Positions 19,627 through 27,696 of a stretch of DNA of 64,000 nt are shown piece after piece; the stretch's first letter is position 1, and the number at the start of each line of letters is the position of its first letter. The DNA lies in contig NZ_JAJTHI010000004.1 in the NCBI RefSeq assembly GCF_021298855.1, positions 62,001 to 126,000 of the forward strand. The letters are read 5' to 3'. Under the pieces are notes generated by a model. That model made no database searches. It was not told the DNA's origin and was given only the letters and a program-made list of their open reading frames with translations. The position numbers and the translations under genes were made by a program. The stretch is from Gemmatimonas sp. (lineage in GTDB: Bacteria > Gemmatimonadota > Gemmatimonadetes > Gemmatimonadales > Gemmatimonadaceae).

Positions 19627-20982
19627 ATGTGTGCGCTGCGCCGGACGCCCGCGGCGGGAGGTGACGACCTCGTCTCCCTCGATACGCCTCCCGCTCCGGG
19701 AGGTGCCCTCGACGCGCCCGCACCGGCCGGCGCCTCGGCCGACGCCCCGGAGTTTGCCGCGGCCCGGCGCTTCATCCTGCAGCTCGCCCGGCAGCTGCAC
19801 CAGCACGGTACCCCCGCGCATCGGCTCGAGGTGACGCTGTCGGTGCTGGCGCGCCGGCTGGGGGTGCAGGCGGAGTTCTTCTCCACCCCCACCAGCATCA
19901 TGGTGGGCATCGGCACCCTCGAACAGCAGCGGGTGCACCTGCTGCGCGTGAACCCGGGGGAGCCCAACCTGGGGCATCTGTCGCGGCTGGGCGAGATCGT
20001 GCGTCAGGTCATGGACGGCGACATCACCCCCGCCGAGGGGCTTCGGCGCATCGAGGTCATGGATGCCGAGCCGCCGGCGTACCCCACGTGGCTGGTGATG
20101 GTGGCCTTCGTGCTGGCCTCCACGGCCATTGCCTGCTTCCTCAAGCTGCGGGTGGGGGACGTGGCGCTGGCGGCGGCGCTGGGGCTCGTTACGGCGGTCA
20201 CGGTCCTCACGGCCAGTCGGTGGGAGAGCACCCGACACGTGAGCGAACCGCTCACGGCGTTCATCGTGACCACGCTGGCCTTCACCATGGATGGTCTGCT
20301 GGGCACGCGCACGGGGTATGCCACGAGCCTTGCCGGTCTCGCCATCCTGCTGCCGGGACTCACCTTCACGGTGGCCCTGACCGAGTTGTCCACGCGGCAT
20401 CTGGCGTCGGGCACGGCGCGCCTGAGCGGTGCCATCGTCACGTTCCTGGGGCTGGGCTTTGGCCTCGCGCTTGGAGCCAAGGCGGGAGGGGCGGCCGGTG
20501 CGCTGCTGCGCGACCTGCTCCCGGCCATGCAGGGCGCCTTACCGCGTACGCCACTTCCCTGGTGGACGGAGTGGACAGGGCTGCTGGTGGCCCCGCTCGC
20601 GTTTACCGTGCTTCTGAGCGCGCGACGGCAGGATGCGCCGCTCATTGTCGTGGCCTGCACCGCCGCCTACGTCACGAGCAAGCTGGCCGGCGCGGCGGTG
20701 GGAGAAGAGCTGGGGGCGTTTCTGGGCGCCTTCGTGGTGAGTGCCGGCAGCAACATTCTGGCGCGCGTGCGTCGGCGCGTGGCCATGGTCACGCAGGTGC
20801 CGGGGCTGCTCATCCTCGTGCCGGGAAGCATCGGCTTCCGCAGCATGACCTCGCTGCTGGGGCAGGAGGTGGAGACGGGCATTCAGACCGCGTTCCGAGT
20901 GGCCATCGTGGGCACTTCGCTGGCAGCCGGCATTCTTGCCGGCAACGTGGTCACGCGCGCCGCGAATCGGATTCGGCCGTAG
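19627..20982 (+). CDS. ThrE-type threonine/serine exporter family protein
   Basis: 451 aa from the ATG at 19627. A cytosolic N-terminal domain (ThrE/DUF1212: FILQLARQLHQHGTPAHRLEVTLSVLARRLGV, EFFSTPTSIMVGIG) is followed by about ten membrane segments. PGLLILVPGSIGFRSM lies near the C-terminus, as in the second half of ThrE proteins. Both halves (ThrE and ThrB/DUF3815) are in one chain. Family members export Thr/Ser; specificity here is inferred. It is convergent with the MFS gene, separated by a hairpin region. Confidence 0.87.
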   Translation: MCALRRTPAAGGDDLVSLDTPPAPGGALDAPAPAGASADAPEFAAARRFILQLARQLHQHGTPAHRLEVTLSVLARRLGVQAEFFSTPTSIMVGIGTLEQQRVHLLRVNPGEPNLGHLSRLGEIVRQVMDGDITPAEGLRRIEVMDAEPPAYPTWLVMVAFVLASTAIACFLKLRVGDVALAAALGLVTAVTVLTASRWESTRHVSEPLTAFIVTTLAFTMDGLLGTRTGYATSLAGLAILLPGLTFTVALTELSTRHLASGTARLSGAIVTFLGLGFGLALGAKAGGAAGALLRDLLPAMQGALPRTPLPWWTEWTGLLVAPLAFTVLLSARRQDAPLIVVACTAAYVTSKLAGAAVGEELGAFLGAFVVSAGSNILARVRRRVAMVTQVPGLLILVPGSIGFRSMTSLLGQEVETGIQTAFRVAIVGTSLAAGILAGNVVTRAANRIRP

Positions 20983-21010
20983 GCGAAGCGGACCGGGAAC
21001 TCGAAACACG

Positions 21011-21076
21011 TAACCCGGAACTCCCCGTCGACTGCGGGAGGCTGGGATCGCGCGGAGGCCGGGGAGTGTCGGGTTG
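21011..21076. terminator. Imperfect hairpin between convergent exporter and MFS genes
   Basis: The segment at 21011-21026 (TAACCCGGAACTCCCC) pairs with 21061-21076 (GGGGAGTGTCGGGTTG) at 13 of 16 positions, and both genes point towards it. It has no T-run, so factor-independent termination is uncertain. It shares GGGTT/AACCC blocks with the hairpin at 15.2 kb, suggesting the same repeat family. Confidence 0.45.
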
Positions 21077-21102
21077 CGGGTGGCGGGTAACCGATCGCTC
21101 GT

Positions 21103-22521
21103 TTACTCAGCGGAGCGGAGTTGGTTCACCGTCTTCACGAACGCCGGCCGCCCCCACGCCAGCAACACGGCGGCCATGCTCATGCCCGCGATCGTGGCCA
21201 TGGCGAGGCTCCATCGCAGCGCCTGCGGGTCACCGAAGACCCGATCGGTGAGCAGCGCCACGGCAGTGGGGCCGAGCGCGCCACTCACGAGATTCACCAC
21301 CAGCTGATAGATCGCGCTCCCCTGCCCGCGCATGTGCGGCGGCATGGCTTCGGCGATGGCGGCGTTGGCCGCGCCCCAGGGCATGGCGGCAAACACGTTG
21401 ACCGGCACCAGGAGCACGGCCACGAGTGTGGCGCTGGGCACCACGGGGTAGAGCCCGGCAAAGAGCAGCATGGCCAACGCCCCCAGGAGCCCCACGCGCA
21501 ATGGCGCATCGATGTGCCCCTGCCGTGCCCACGCGTCGTTGAGTCGCCCCCCCAGCATGACGCCGATGGGGCCGATCGTGAAGGTGAGCACGCCCTGCAA
21601 CGTGCCCGCCTGCTGCACCGTCCAGCCGTGCGTGCGGATGAGGAACGTGGCCAGCCAGAACCCGATGGCGTAGTTCACGCTTGCCGACGCCGCAAAGCCG
21701 AACGAGATGGCGCCCACCGTGCGGACATTGGCGCGCACGTAACGCATGACCTCCCCGAAGGTGGCCACCGGCTCCGCCGTCGCGCGCGTCTCCGCGGACG
21801 AGGCGGGGCGGCCGGCGGCGGCGTGGGCGGCTACCTGGGCGGCCGCTTCCGCGCGCGGTTCGCGAATGGTGAGCGCCAGCAACGCAATGAGCAGCCCCGG
21901 CAGCCCCACCCAGAAGAAGACCGTCTGCCACGGATGCATGGCCCCCACGAGCGGGAGCGTGATGAGCCCGGGTGCGTCCACGCGCCCCACCACGTACGCG
22001 CCCAACGCGTACGCCACGCCCGATCCGGCGAACGTGCCCACCATGTACGTGCTCATGGCGGTGCCCAGCTGGCGTCGGGGAAACTGGTCGGCAATGATGG
22101 ACACCGCCGCGGGCCCGAGGGTGGCTTCGCCCACGCCCACCCCCACGCGCGCCACGAACAGCTGGCCGAAGGTGCGCGCCAAGCCGGTGGCGGCCGTCAT
22201 GAGACTCCACACGGCCACGCCCAGCGCCACGATGCGCGGCCGCATGCCACGATCGACCCACCGGCCAATGGGGAGCCCCAGCACCGAGTAGAAGAGCACG
22301 AACCCGAGGCCGGCGAGCAGGCTCACCTGCGTGTCGGTGACGTGCAGGTCGCGCTTGATCGGCTCCACCAGCAGCGAGAGAATCTGCCGGTCCACGAACC
22401 CCGACACATTGGCCAGCGTGAGCACGGCCACCGCGTACCAGGCGCGCGTGAGGCGCGGCGCCGCGGCTGGTGCGGTGGCCGGTGATGCAGGCGGCGCTGA
22501 GGGAGGCGGAGGCGCGGTCAC
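21103..22521 (-). CDS. Major facilitator superfamily transporter
   Basis: 472 aa. After a Pro/Ala-rich cytosolic tail come twelve predicted membrane segments. The MFS motif-A region reads GLPIGRWVDRGMRPR between segments 2 and 3, and GEATLGPAAVSIIADQFPRRQLGTAM covers segments 4-5. The NVSGFVDRQILSLLVEPIKRDL start resembles spinster-like/organic-anion MFS proteins. A long Ala-rich cytosolic loop (around residues 230-260) separates the halves. The substrate is unknown. It is divergent from the phosphopantetheinyl transferase gene, with 56 bp between starts. Confidence 0.88.
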   Translation of the reverse strand: MTAPPPPSAPPASPATAPAAAPRLTRAWYAVAVLTLANVSGFVDRQILSLLVEPIKRDLHVTDTQVSLLAGLGFVLFYSVLGLPIGRWVDRGMRPRIVALGVAVWSLMTAATGLARTFGQLFVARVGVGVGEATLGPAAVSIIADQFPRRQLGTAMSTYMVGTFAGSGVAYALGAYVVGRVDAPGLITLPLVGAMHPWQTVFFWVGLPGLLIALLALTIREPRAEAAAQVAAHAAAGRPASSAETRATAEPVATFGEVMRYVRANVRTVGAISFGFAASASVNYAIGFWLATFLIRTHGWTVQQAGTLQGVLTFTIGPIGVMLGGRLNDAWARQGHIDAPLRVGLLGALAMLLFAGLYPVVPSATLVAVLLVPVNVFAAMPWGAANAAIAEAMPPHMRGQGSAIYQLVVNLVSGALGPTAVALLTDRVFGDPQALRWSLAMATIAGMSMAAVLLAWGRPAFVKTVNQLRSAE

Positions 22522-22577
22522 CCGTCAAAGCTGACGGGCGACTCACACAATTGCACCCGGGGATCGTAACTTTCCTT

Positions 22578-23285
22578 ATGCTCCGTGAGAACACCGTAGT
22601 GACCCGCGCCGTCGTGCCCGACGTGCCGGATGAGGAGTGGGACGACCTGCTGGACCGCGCCGTGGGCTCGGGCTCGCTGCATCCGCTGGAAGCGTCGTTC
22701 GCGCGCGGCCTTCCCGCCCCGCGGCGCGCCACCTTCGTGGCCGGTCGGCAGGCGCTGCGCGATGCGCTGGGCACCGTGGCGCCCGCGGCCGGCGCGTCGC
22801 TCGAGGCGCCCATTCTGCGCACGCATCGCGGGGCCCCCGCCCTGCCGCCAGTGGTCACGGGATCGGTCTCGCACAAGCGCACACTCGCCATGGCGGCGGT
22901 GGCCCCGCGCGTTGGCACCCTGCAGCACATCGGGCTCGACCTCGAGCGGCGCCCGCAGGCCGATGACCTGCGGCGTCCGTCCATCGCGCGCAAGATCCTC
23001 ACCGGGCGCGAATACGAATACGTACAGCAGTGGGGCGACGACACCTTGGCGGGACGCGAGCACGTGCTGGTGCACTTCGCGCTCAAGGAAGCCGTGTACA
23101 AGGCCATTGACCCCTTTGTCGAGCGCTACGTGCGCTTCACCGAAGTCGAACTCGCGCTGGCCGGCGATGGGTTGCCGCAGGTCACGCTGCTGCTACCGGA
23201 GGCCTCGGTGGCCGACGTGCGGGTCGAGGCGGGCTGGCGGATGGAGGGCGAGTGGATCGTGGCGTGGGCGGAGAGTCATCGGTAA
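22578..23285 (+). CDS. 4'-phosphopantetheinyl transferase superfamily protein (EntD/Sfp-like)
   Basis: 235 aa from the ATG at 22578. The CoA/Mg motifs are in order: GRQALR, RGAPALPPVVTGSVSHK, GLDLE and FALKEAVYKA. These include the acidic Mg ligands and the WxxKEAxxK-type motif. The enzyme transfers phosphopantetheine from CoA to acyl- or peptidyl-carrier proteins. EntD-like proteins usually serve secondary metabolism, but no NRPS or PKS gene is in the window, so it may act broadly. A 40-bp inverted repeat follows the stop. Confidence 0.87.
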   Translation: MLRENTVVTRAVVPDVPDEEWDDLLDRAVGSGSLHPLEASFARGLPAPRRATFVAGRQALRDALGTVAPAAGASLEAPILRTHRGAPALPPVVTGSVSHKRTLAMAAVAPRVGTLQHIGLDLERRPQADDLRRPSIARKILTGREYEYVQQWGDDTLAGREHVLVHFALKEAVYKAIDPFVERYVRFTEVELALAGDGLPQVTLLLPEASVADVRVEAGWRMEGEWIVAWAESHR

Positions 23286-23308
23286 CGGCGGAGGGACGGC
23301 GGGGGGTG

Positions 23309-23519
23309 CTGCGCGTGAACTGCAGAGGGCAGACGGCAGGAACTACAGTGCGCAGTGCGCAGGAATGTGGAAGAACGGGCGCGCCGCGACGCGGTCGCGC
23401 CCGATTTCCTTTGCGGTAGGAAATCGGCGGCGGCGCTTCGCGCCGACCGCCGCTTTCCATTTTCCTCCCAGACTGCCGTCTGTAGTTCCTGCCGTCTGCC
23501 CCCTGCAGTTCACGCGCAG
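23309..23519. repeat. 40-bp near-perfect inverted repeat between convergent genes
   Basis: Bases 23309-23348 are the reverse complement of 23480-23519 with one mismatch in 40 positions. A 131-bp loop holds smaller palindromes, including CCGATTTCC/GGAAATCGG. It fills the 270-bp gap between the transferase (plus) and the ubiE-like gene (minus), so it may terminate both. The block CCGTCTGCCCCCTGC recurs at about 52431 after crtF, pointing to a dispersed repeat. No coding sequence was seen. Confidence 0.8.
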
Positions 23520-23555
23520 TCTCCACCACCGTCGCTCCCTTCCCCCCGTCCCTGC

Positions 23556-24347
23556 CTACCTCCGCCGCGCGACGTGCCGCGCCACCCCCCCAAACAGGTA
23601 CCGCCGCACGCTCACCACGTCGAAGCCCTCGTCCTGCAGCAGCGCACAGAACGCGCGGTCGCTCATGAAATGCGCAATGCTGCGCGCGATGTAGCCGTAC
23701 ACCACCGGGTCACGGTGCCAGAGGTAGCCCACCATGTCCCCCGCCACCTGCAGGTACCCCAGAAAGAGCGCGCGCCACGGCGCGAAGTCGGGGCGGTAGA
23801 AATCGAGCGTCACGAGCACGCCACCGGGGCGCAGCACGCGGGCCATTTCGCGCACCGCCCCGCGGGCATCGGGCACATTGCGCACGGCGTAGCTCGCGGT
23901 GACCACGTCCACGGAGGCATCGGCCTGCGGCAGCGCCATCATGTCCCCCACCATGGGGGTCACGACCGCCAGCACATCGGGGTCGCGCTGCGCGAGGCGT
24001 CGTTGCGCCTCGTCGATCATGCGGGGAGACGCATCGAGCGCATCCACGTGCACGCCGGGCCAGAGCCGCGCGAGCGCCACGGCGAGATCGCCCGTGCCGG
24101 TGGCCAGGTCGAGCGCCTCCCGCACCGGCCGCAGGCGGCGGGCCGACTCGCGCGCCGCGTCCAGTGCTTCCCGCTTCCACCCGCCATCCATGCCGAACGA
24201 GAACCAGCGCGTGAACTGGTCGTAGCGCGGTGCGATGATGTCGAACATGGGCGTCACGAACGCCTGCTTGAGCGCCGGGTCGCGCAAGTGGGTCTCGACG
24301 TCGAGTGACCGGAGCACGGCCTCCGGGCGCTGGGTATATTCCGTCAT
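23556..24347 (-). CDS. ubiE: UbiE/MenG-type quinone C-methyltransferase
   Basis: 263 aa. A class-I SAM fold with motif I LDLATGTGDLAVAL, acidic motif DALDASPRMI, VTPMVGDMMALPQADASVDVVTASYAVRNVPD and post-motif RVLRPGGVLVTLDFYRP. These are the UbiE/COQ5/MenG signatures. The N-terminal IAPRYDQFTRWFSFGMDGGWKREAL also fits. It should methylate demethylmenaquinone (or the ubiquinone precursor), and so supplies the quinone used by respiration and by the reaction centre. Which quinone is not decided by sequence. It is divergent from the thioredoxin-like gene (35 bp). Confidence 0.88.
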   Translation of the reverse strand: MTEYTQRPEAVLRSLDVETHLRDPALKQAFVTPMFDIIAPRYDQFTRWFSFGMDGGWKREALDAARESARRLRPVREALDLATGTGDLAVALARLWPGVHVDALDASPRMIDEAQRRLAQRDPDVLAVVTPMVGDMMALPQADASVDVVTASYAVRNVPDARGAVREMARVLRPGGVLVTLDFYRPDFAPWRALFLGYLQVAGDMVGYLWHRDPVVYGYIARSIAHFMSDRAFCALLQDEGFDVVSVRRYLFGGVARHVARRR

Positions 24348-24382
24348 CGTCAGGAAGTGTACACCCGGATCACCCGCCCGCG

Positions 24383-24910
24383 ATGCGTCACCGCTCCGGA
24401 ACCGTCAGTCTCAGCACCGTCGTGCTGCTCGTCGTGGCCTGCGCCTGTGCCGCGCTCGTGGGCAAGCGGCTCCACGCCCGCACGGCGCAGGACAAGCTCG
24501 CCACGGCCATCGTGCGCGACATCAGCGGCCAGCGCGTGGCGCTGGTGCCCAAGGGGCAACCCACCGTGGTCATGGTGAGTTCACGCACCTGCCCCTGGTG
24601 CAAGAAAGCGCTGGCCGACTTCGGTCAGATGGCCGAGGGACAGCCCGTGCCGGGGCTGACGCTGTTCACGCTGGAAGGCGCGGCGGACGGGGCCCCGATG
24701 CTGGAGAAGGAAGGGCTGCGCGGGGCGCGGCTCGTGGGCCCGGCCGCCTCGCGAGAGGAGGCGGAGCAGCTGTTCCGCTATCCCGGCACCCCCACCTTCA
24801 TCGCGTTCGACCGCCACGGCCGCGTGGTGCACACGATTCCCGGCTATCCCATTCGCCCGGAGCTGGCCCGCCTGTTTGCCGTCATGGTGCGGGAGACCGA
24901 CGAGCCGTAA
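24383..24910 (+). CDS. Membrane-anchored thioredoxin-like protein (CPWC)
   Basis: 175 aa from the ATG at 24383. A hydrophobic N-terminal segment (residues 10-27) anchors or exports it. The thioredoxin fold carries the redox pair C70-P-W-C73 in VSSRTCPWCKKAL, with a cis-Pro segment PGTPTFIAFDRHGRVV. It should handle thiol-disulfide exchange in the periplasm. Its 3' end overlaps the VKOR gene on the opposite strand by 29 bp, and VKOR proteins recycle just such thioredoxin-like partners. The partnership is inferred from adjacency. Confidence 0.85.
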   Translation: MRHRSGTVSLSTVVLLVVACACAALVGKRLHARTAQDKLATAIVRDISGQRVALVPKGQPTVVMVSSRTCPWCKKALADFGQMAEGQPVPGLTLFTLEGAADGAPMLEKEGLRGARLVGPAASREEAEQLFRYPGTPTFIAFDRHGRVVHTIPGYPIRPELARLFAVMVRETDEP

Positions 24911-25325
24911 CGCGCCTCCACTCCACGAACATGAGGCCCGTGAGCAGGGTGATGGACACGGCGGAGACGGCGCACCACGGGCAGAAGCCCTTGAGAATGA
25001 TGAATTCGGCGTACTTGAGCCGCACGGTGAACAGGAACGCGGGAAACACCAGCAGCTGCAGTGCGCGTGCCGGCCACACCGCGTCTTCGAACTGGGTGAG
25101 CGAGCCCACGGTGGCCACCAGGAAGATGAGCGTGTACCCCACGGCGCCAATGAGCGCGACGTCAACGCCCAGGAACCAGCCGTAGCGACTCCCCTGGATG
25201 TACTCGCAGCCGCCGGTACCCCCGCAGGCCAGCGACCCGGCAAGCCCGATCTTCCAGAGATGCAGATAGGTGGCCACAAGGGCGTTGATCAGCGCCACGA
25301 TGGCGATGAACTTGCGAAGGCTCAC
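24882..25325 (-). CDS. Vitamin K epoxide reductase (VKOR) family protein
   Basis: 147 aa from the GTG at 25325. An ATG at 25412 would add 29 non-hydrophobic residues and leave only 21 bp to the next gene. There are four to five membrane helices. The loop cysteines C34 and C40 (CGGTGGC), a following Ser46, and the quinone-site pair C115-P-W-C118 are all present. Bacterial VKOR replaces DsbB: it oxidises a periplasmic thioredoxin-like protein and passes electrons to quinone. The convergent, overlapping thioredoxin-like gene is the likely partner. Confidence 0.87.
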   Translation of the reverse strand: MSLRKFIAIVALINALVATYLHLWKIGLAGSLACGGTGGCEYIQGSRYGWFLGVDVALIGAVGYTLIFLVATVGSLTQFEDAVWPARALQLLVFPAFLFTVRLKYAEFIILKGFCPWCAVSAVSITLLTGLMFVEWRRVTARRSPAP

Positions 25326-25433
25326 GAGGGACTCGGTGCGGAGGAAATGGCGGCCGGATACGCGCCGGCTCCCATGAATCCTAGATACCCGTCCGCTTTC
25401 GGATAAGCGCACCGCGCGGTAGCTTCGCGCGCC

Positions 25434-25793
25434 ATGACACCCGCCCCCGCTCCTCCGCCCGTTGCTTCGTCGTCACCGCGCCAGGCGGCGCTGTTGGCCA
25501 CCCGGGCCGTGGCGGCCCAGCGCTGGCGTATTGCGGCGCTCCTGACGCTGGGCATGGTCCTCGTGTATTTCGGGTTCATTGCCCTCGTGGCCTTCCAGCC
25601 CGCCCGGCTCGGGGCACTCGTAAGCGACGGGTTGTCGGTGGGCATCGTGCTCGGCGCCTGTGTCATCGTGTCGGCGTGGGTGCTCACCTGGACCTATGTA
25701 TCATGGGCCAATCGCGTCTATGATCCGGCGCTGGCAGCGCTCAAGAGCAACCACGGCAGCGCCGGGTCGGCGGCCACGGAGCCCACATCGTGA
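25434..25793 (+). CDS. DUF485 family small membrane protein
   Basis: 119 aa with two membrane helices (about 33-52 and 63-92) and the C-terminal WTYVSWANRVYDPAL typical of YjcH/DUF485. The gene is translationally coupled to the acetate symporter (TGATG overlap), the standard yjcH-actP arrangement. It is thought to be an accessory of the symporter. The proline-rich first 20 residues are unusual but do not touch the core. Confidence 0.85.
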   Translation: MTPAPAPPPVASSSPRQAALLATRAVAAQRWRIAALLTLGMVLVYFGFIALVAFQPARLGALVSDGLSVGIVLGACVIVSAWVLTWTYVSWANRVYDPALAALKSNHGSAGSAATEPTS

Positions 25794-27355
25794 TGCAAGC
25801 CGCCGCGCCCGCCGCTGCCGCCCCCACCACCACGTTCGGCACCCCCGACCCGGTGGCGATCGGCTTCTTCGCCGTCTTCATCTGCGTCACCCTGGCCATC
25901 ACCTGGTGGGCGGCACGCCGCACGCAAACGGCCGAGCACTTCTATGCCGCCGGCCGCGCCGTCACGGCGGGGCAGAACGGCTTCGCCCTGGCCGGCGATT
26001 ACATGAGCGCCGCCTCGTTCCTGGGGATCGCCGGACTCGTGTCCACCAGCGGCTTCGATGGCCTCATCTATTCCACGGGCTGGCTCGTGGGGTGGCCGGT
26101 GGTGCTGTTCCTCATCGCTGAACCGCTGCGCAACCTGGGACGCTACACCTTCGCCGACGTGGTGGCCGCACGGCTCGATCCGGTGCCGGTGCGCATCAGC
26201 GCCGCCTACGGCACGCTGGCCACCATCGCGTTCTATCTCATTGCGCAGATGGTGGGGGCGGGCAGCCTCATTCGCCTGCTCTTCGGCATCCCGTACGAGT
26301 CGGCGGTCATGATCGTGGGCGCAGCCATGATGGCGTACGTGCTCTTTGGCGGCATGCTCGCCACCACGTGGGTGCAGATCGTGAAGGCCGTGCTGCTGCT
26401 GGGCGGCGCCGCGCTGCTCGCCCTGCTGGTGCTGTCGCGATTCGGCTTCGACCCGCGGGCGCTCTTCGCGGCGGCCGCGGCGCAGCAAGGCGCCGGCGTG
26501 CTGGCCCCCGGCAAGCTGGTCTCCAACCCGCTCGACGCCATTTCGCTGGGGCTGGCCCTCATGTTCGGCACCGCCGGGCTGCCACACATTCTCATGCGCT
26601 TCTACACCGTGCCCGACGCCGTGGCGGCTCGCAAGTCGGTGTTCATCGCCACGGGGCTCATCGGGCTCTTCTACCTCATGACGTTCATCCTGGGGTTCGG
26701 CGCCATGGTGCTGGTGGGGCCCACCGCAATCAAGAGCATCGACGCCGGCGGCAACATGGCGGCTCCCATGCTCGCCGAACTGCTCGGCGGGCGCCCCTTC
26801 CTGGGGTTCATCGCCGCGGTGGCCTTTGCAACCATCCTGGCCGTGGTGGCCGGACTCGCGCTCTCCGGTGCCGCCGCCATCTCCCATGACCTCTGGTCGA
26901 GCGTGGTGCGCAAGGGACACCCCAAGCCGGGCGAGGAGCTCAAGGTGGCGCGCCTGGCCACGATCGGGTTGGCCCTCGTGGCCATTGCCCTTGGCGTGGC
27001 CTTCAAGGGGCAGAACGTGGCCTTCATGGTGGGGCTGGCCTTCGCGATTGCCGCCAGCGCCAACTTCCCGGCGCTCGTGCTGAGTGTGTTCTGGCGTCGC
27101 ACGAGCACGGCCGGCGCCGCCGCCAGCATGGTGGTGGGCACCACCGCCACTCTGGCGCTCATTGCGCTGTCGCCCGCCGTCCAGGTGGACCTGCTTCACA
27201 AGAGCAGCGCCATCTTCCCGCTCAAGAACCCGGCGCTGGTCACCATTCCGCTGTCCTTCCTCACGGGCATTCTCGTGTCGCTGCTGGCTCCCGATGCCAA
27301 CGGTGATGCCCGCTATACCGCCCTCGAACAGCGGCTCCTGCTGGGTGAAGACTGA
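25793..27355 (+). CDS. actP: Cation/acetate symporter (sodium:solute symporter family)
   Basis: 520 aa from the ATG that overlaps the DUF485 stop. Thirteen or so membrane helices follow the SSS pattern. It has WWAARRTQTAEHFYAAGRAVTAGQNGFALAGDYMSAASFLGIAG near the N-terminus and FGTAGLPHILMRFYTVPDAVAARKS in the middle, both typical of ActP. It takes up acetate or similar monocarboxylates with Na+ or H+. In a photoheterotroph this would supply carbon (inference). Confidence 0.92.
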   Translation: MQAAAPAAAAPTTTFGTPDPVAIGFFAVFICVTLAITWWAARRTQTAEHFYAAGRAVTAGQNGFALAGDYMSAASFLGIAGLVSTSGFDGLIYSTGWLVGWPVVLFLIAEPLRNLGRYTFADVVAARLDPVPVRISAAYGTLATIAFYLIAQMVGAGSLIRLLFGIPYESAVMIVGAAMMAYVLFGGMLATTWVQIVKAVLLLGGAALLALLVLSRFGFDPRALFAAAAAQQGAGVLAPGKLVSNPLDAISLGLALMFGTAGLPHILMRFYTVPDAVAARKSVFIATGLIGLFYLMTFILGFGAMVLVGPTAIKSIDAGGNMAAPMLAELLGGRPFLGFIAAVAFATILAVVAGLALSGAAAISHDLWSSVVRKGHPKPGEELKVARLATIGLALVAIALGVAFKGQNVAFMVGLAFAIAASANFPALVLSVFWRRTSTAGAAASMVVGTTATLALIALSPAVQVDLLHKSSAIFPLKNPALVTIPLSFLTGILVSLLAPDANGDARYTALEQRLLLGED

Positions 27356-27540
27356 CCACCGCCCCCCGGCGACGAGCGGAAGCGGAAGACTTGTCCGAGC
27401 ATGACCGGGGGATCACTCGGCAGAACTCACCCGCACTCCCCCCAGCCGAAACGCCCGCATCACCGTGCTTGCCCGCGATTTCGCGCCCGCGCCAGTCGTC
27501 GGGAATTTCCGCAAGTCATTATCAAACAGCAGTTTCCACG

Positions 27541-27555
27541 GCACCCACCGGGTGC
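27541..27555 (+). promoter_or_regulatory. NtrC-like enhancer site upstream of the diguanylate cyclase gene
   Basis: GCACC-N5-GGTGC, a perfect dyad that matches the core of the NtrC consensus (TGCACC-N5-GGTGCA). Its centre lies about 66 bp upstream of the start point expected from the sigma54 promoter just downstream. The binding protein is unknown. Confidence 0.45.
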
Positions 27556-27586
27556 GAAATCGCTGCGGATCCGCGCCCTTCAGGCT

Positions 27587-27603
27587 TTGGCACGAACCAT
27601 GCA
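27587..27603 (+). promoter_or_regulatory. Sigma54 (-24/-12) promoter
   Basis: TTGGCACGAACCATGCA has the invariant GG and GC ten bases apart and agrees with TTGGCACG-N4-TTGCA except for one base before TGC. It sits 94 bp before the ATG of the GGDEF gene, in a 341-bp gap. Apart from this promoter and the enhancer-like dyad I see nothing else in that gap. Confidence 0.65.
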
Positions 27604-27696
27604 AGCGACGGGGGTGCCGCTCCAGCTGAGGCTGGTGAGGTGCGGGGGATAGGCCAACGATGGCGGCGCCCCCTGCCGGCCCCTGTGGACTCTTCC

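Noticed and set aside
25718-27199. A 493-codon frame on the minus strand opposite actP
   Set aside because: His/Gly/Arg-rich shadow of a GC-rich membrane-protein gene; actP itself has clear family motifs.
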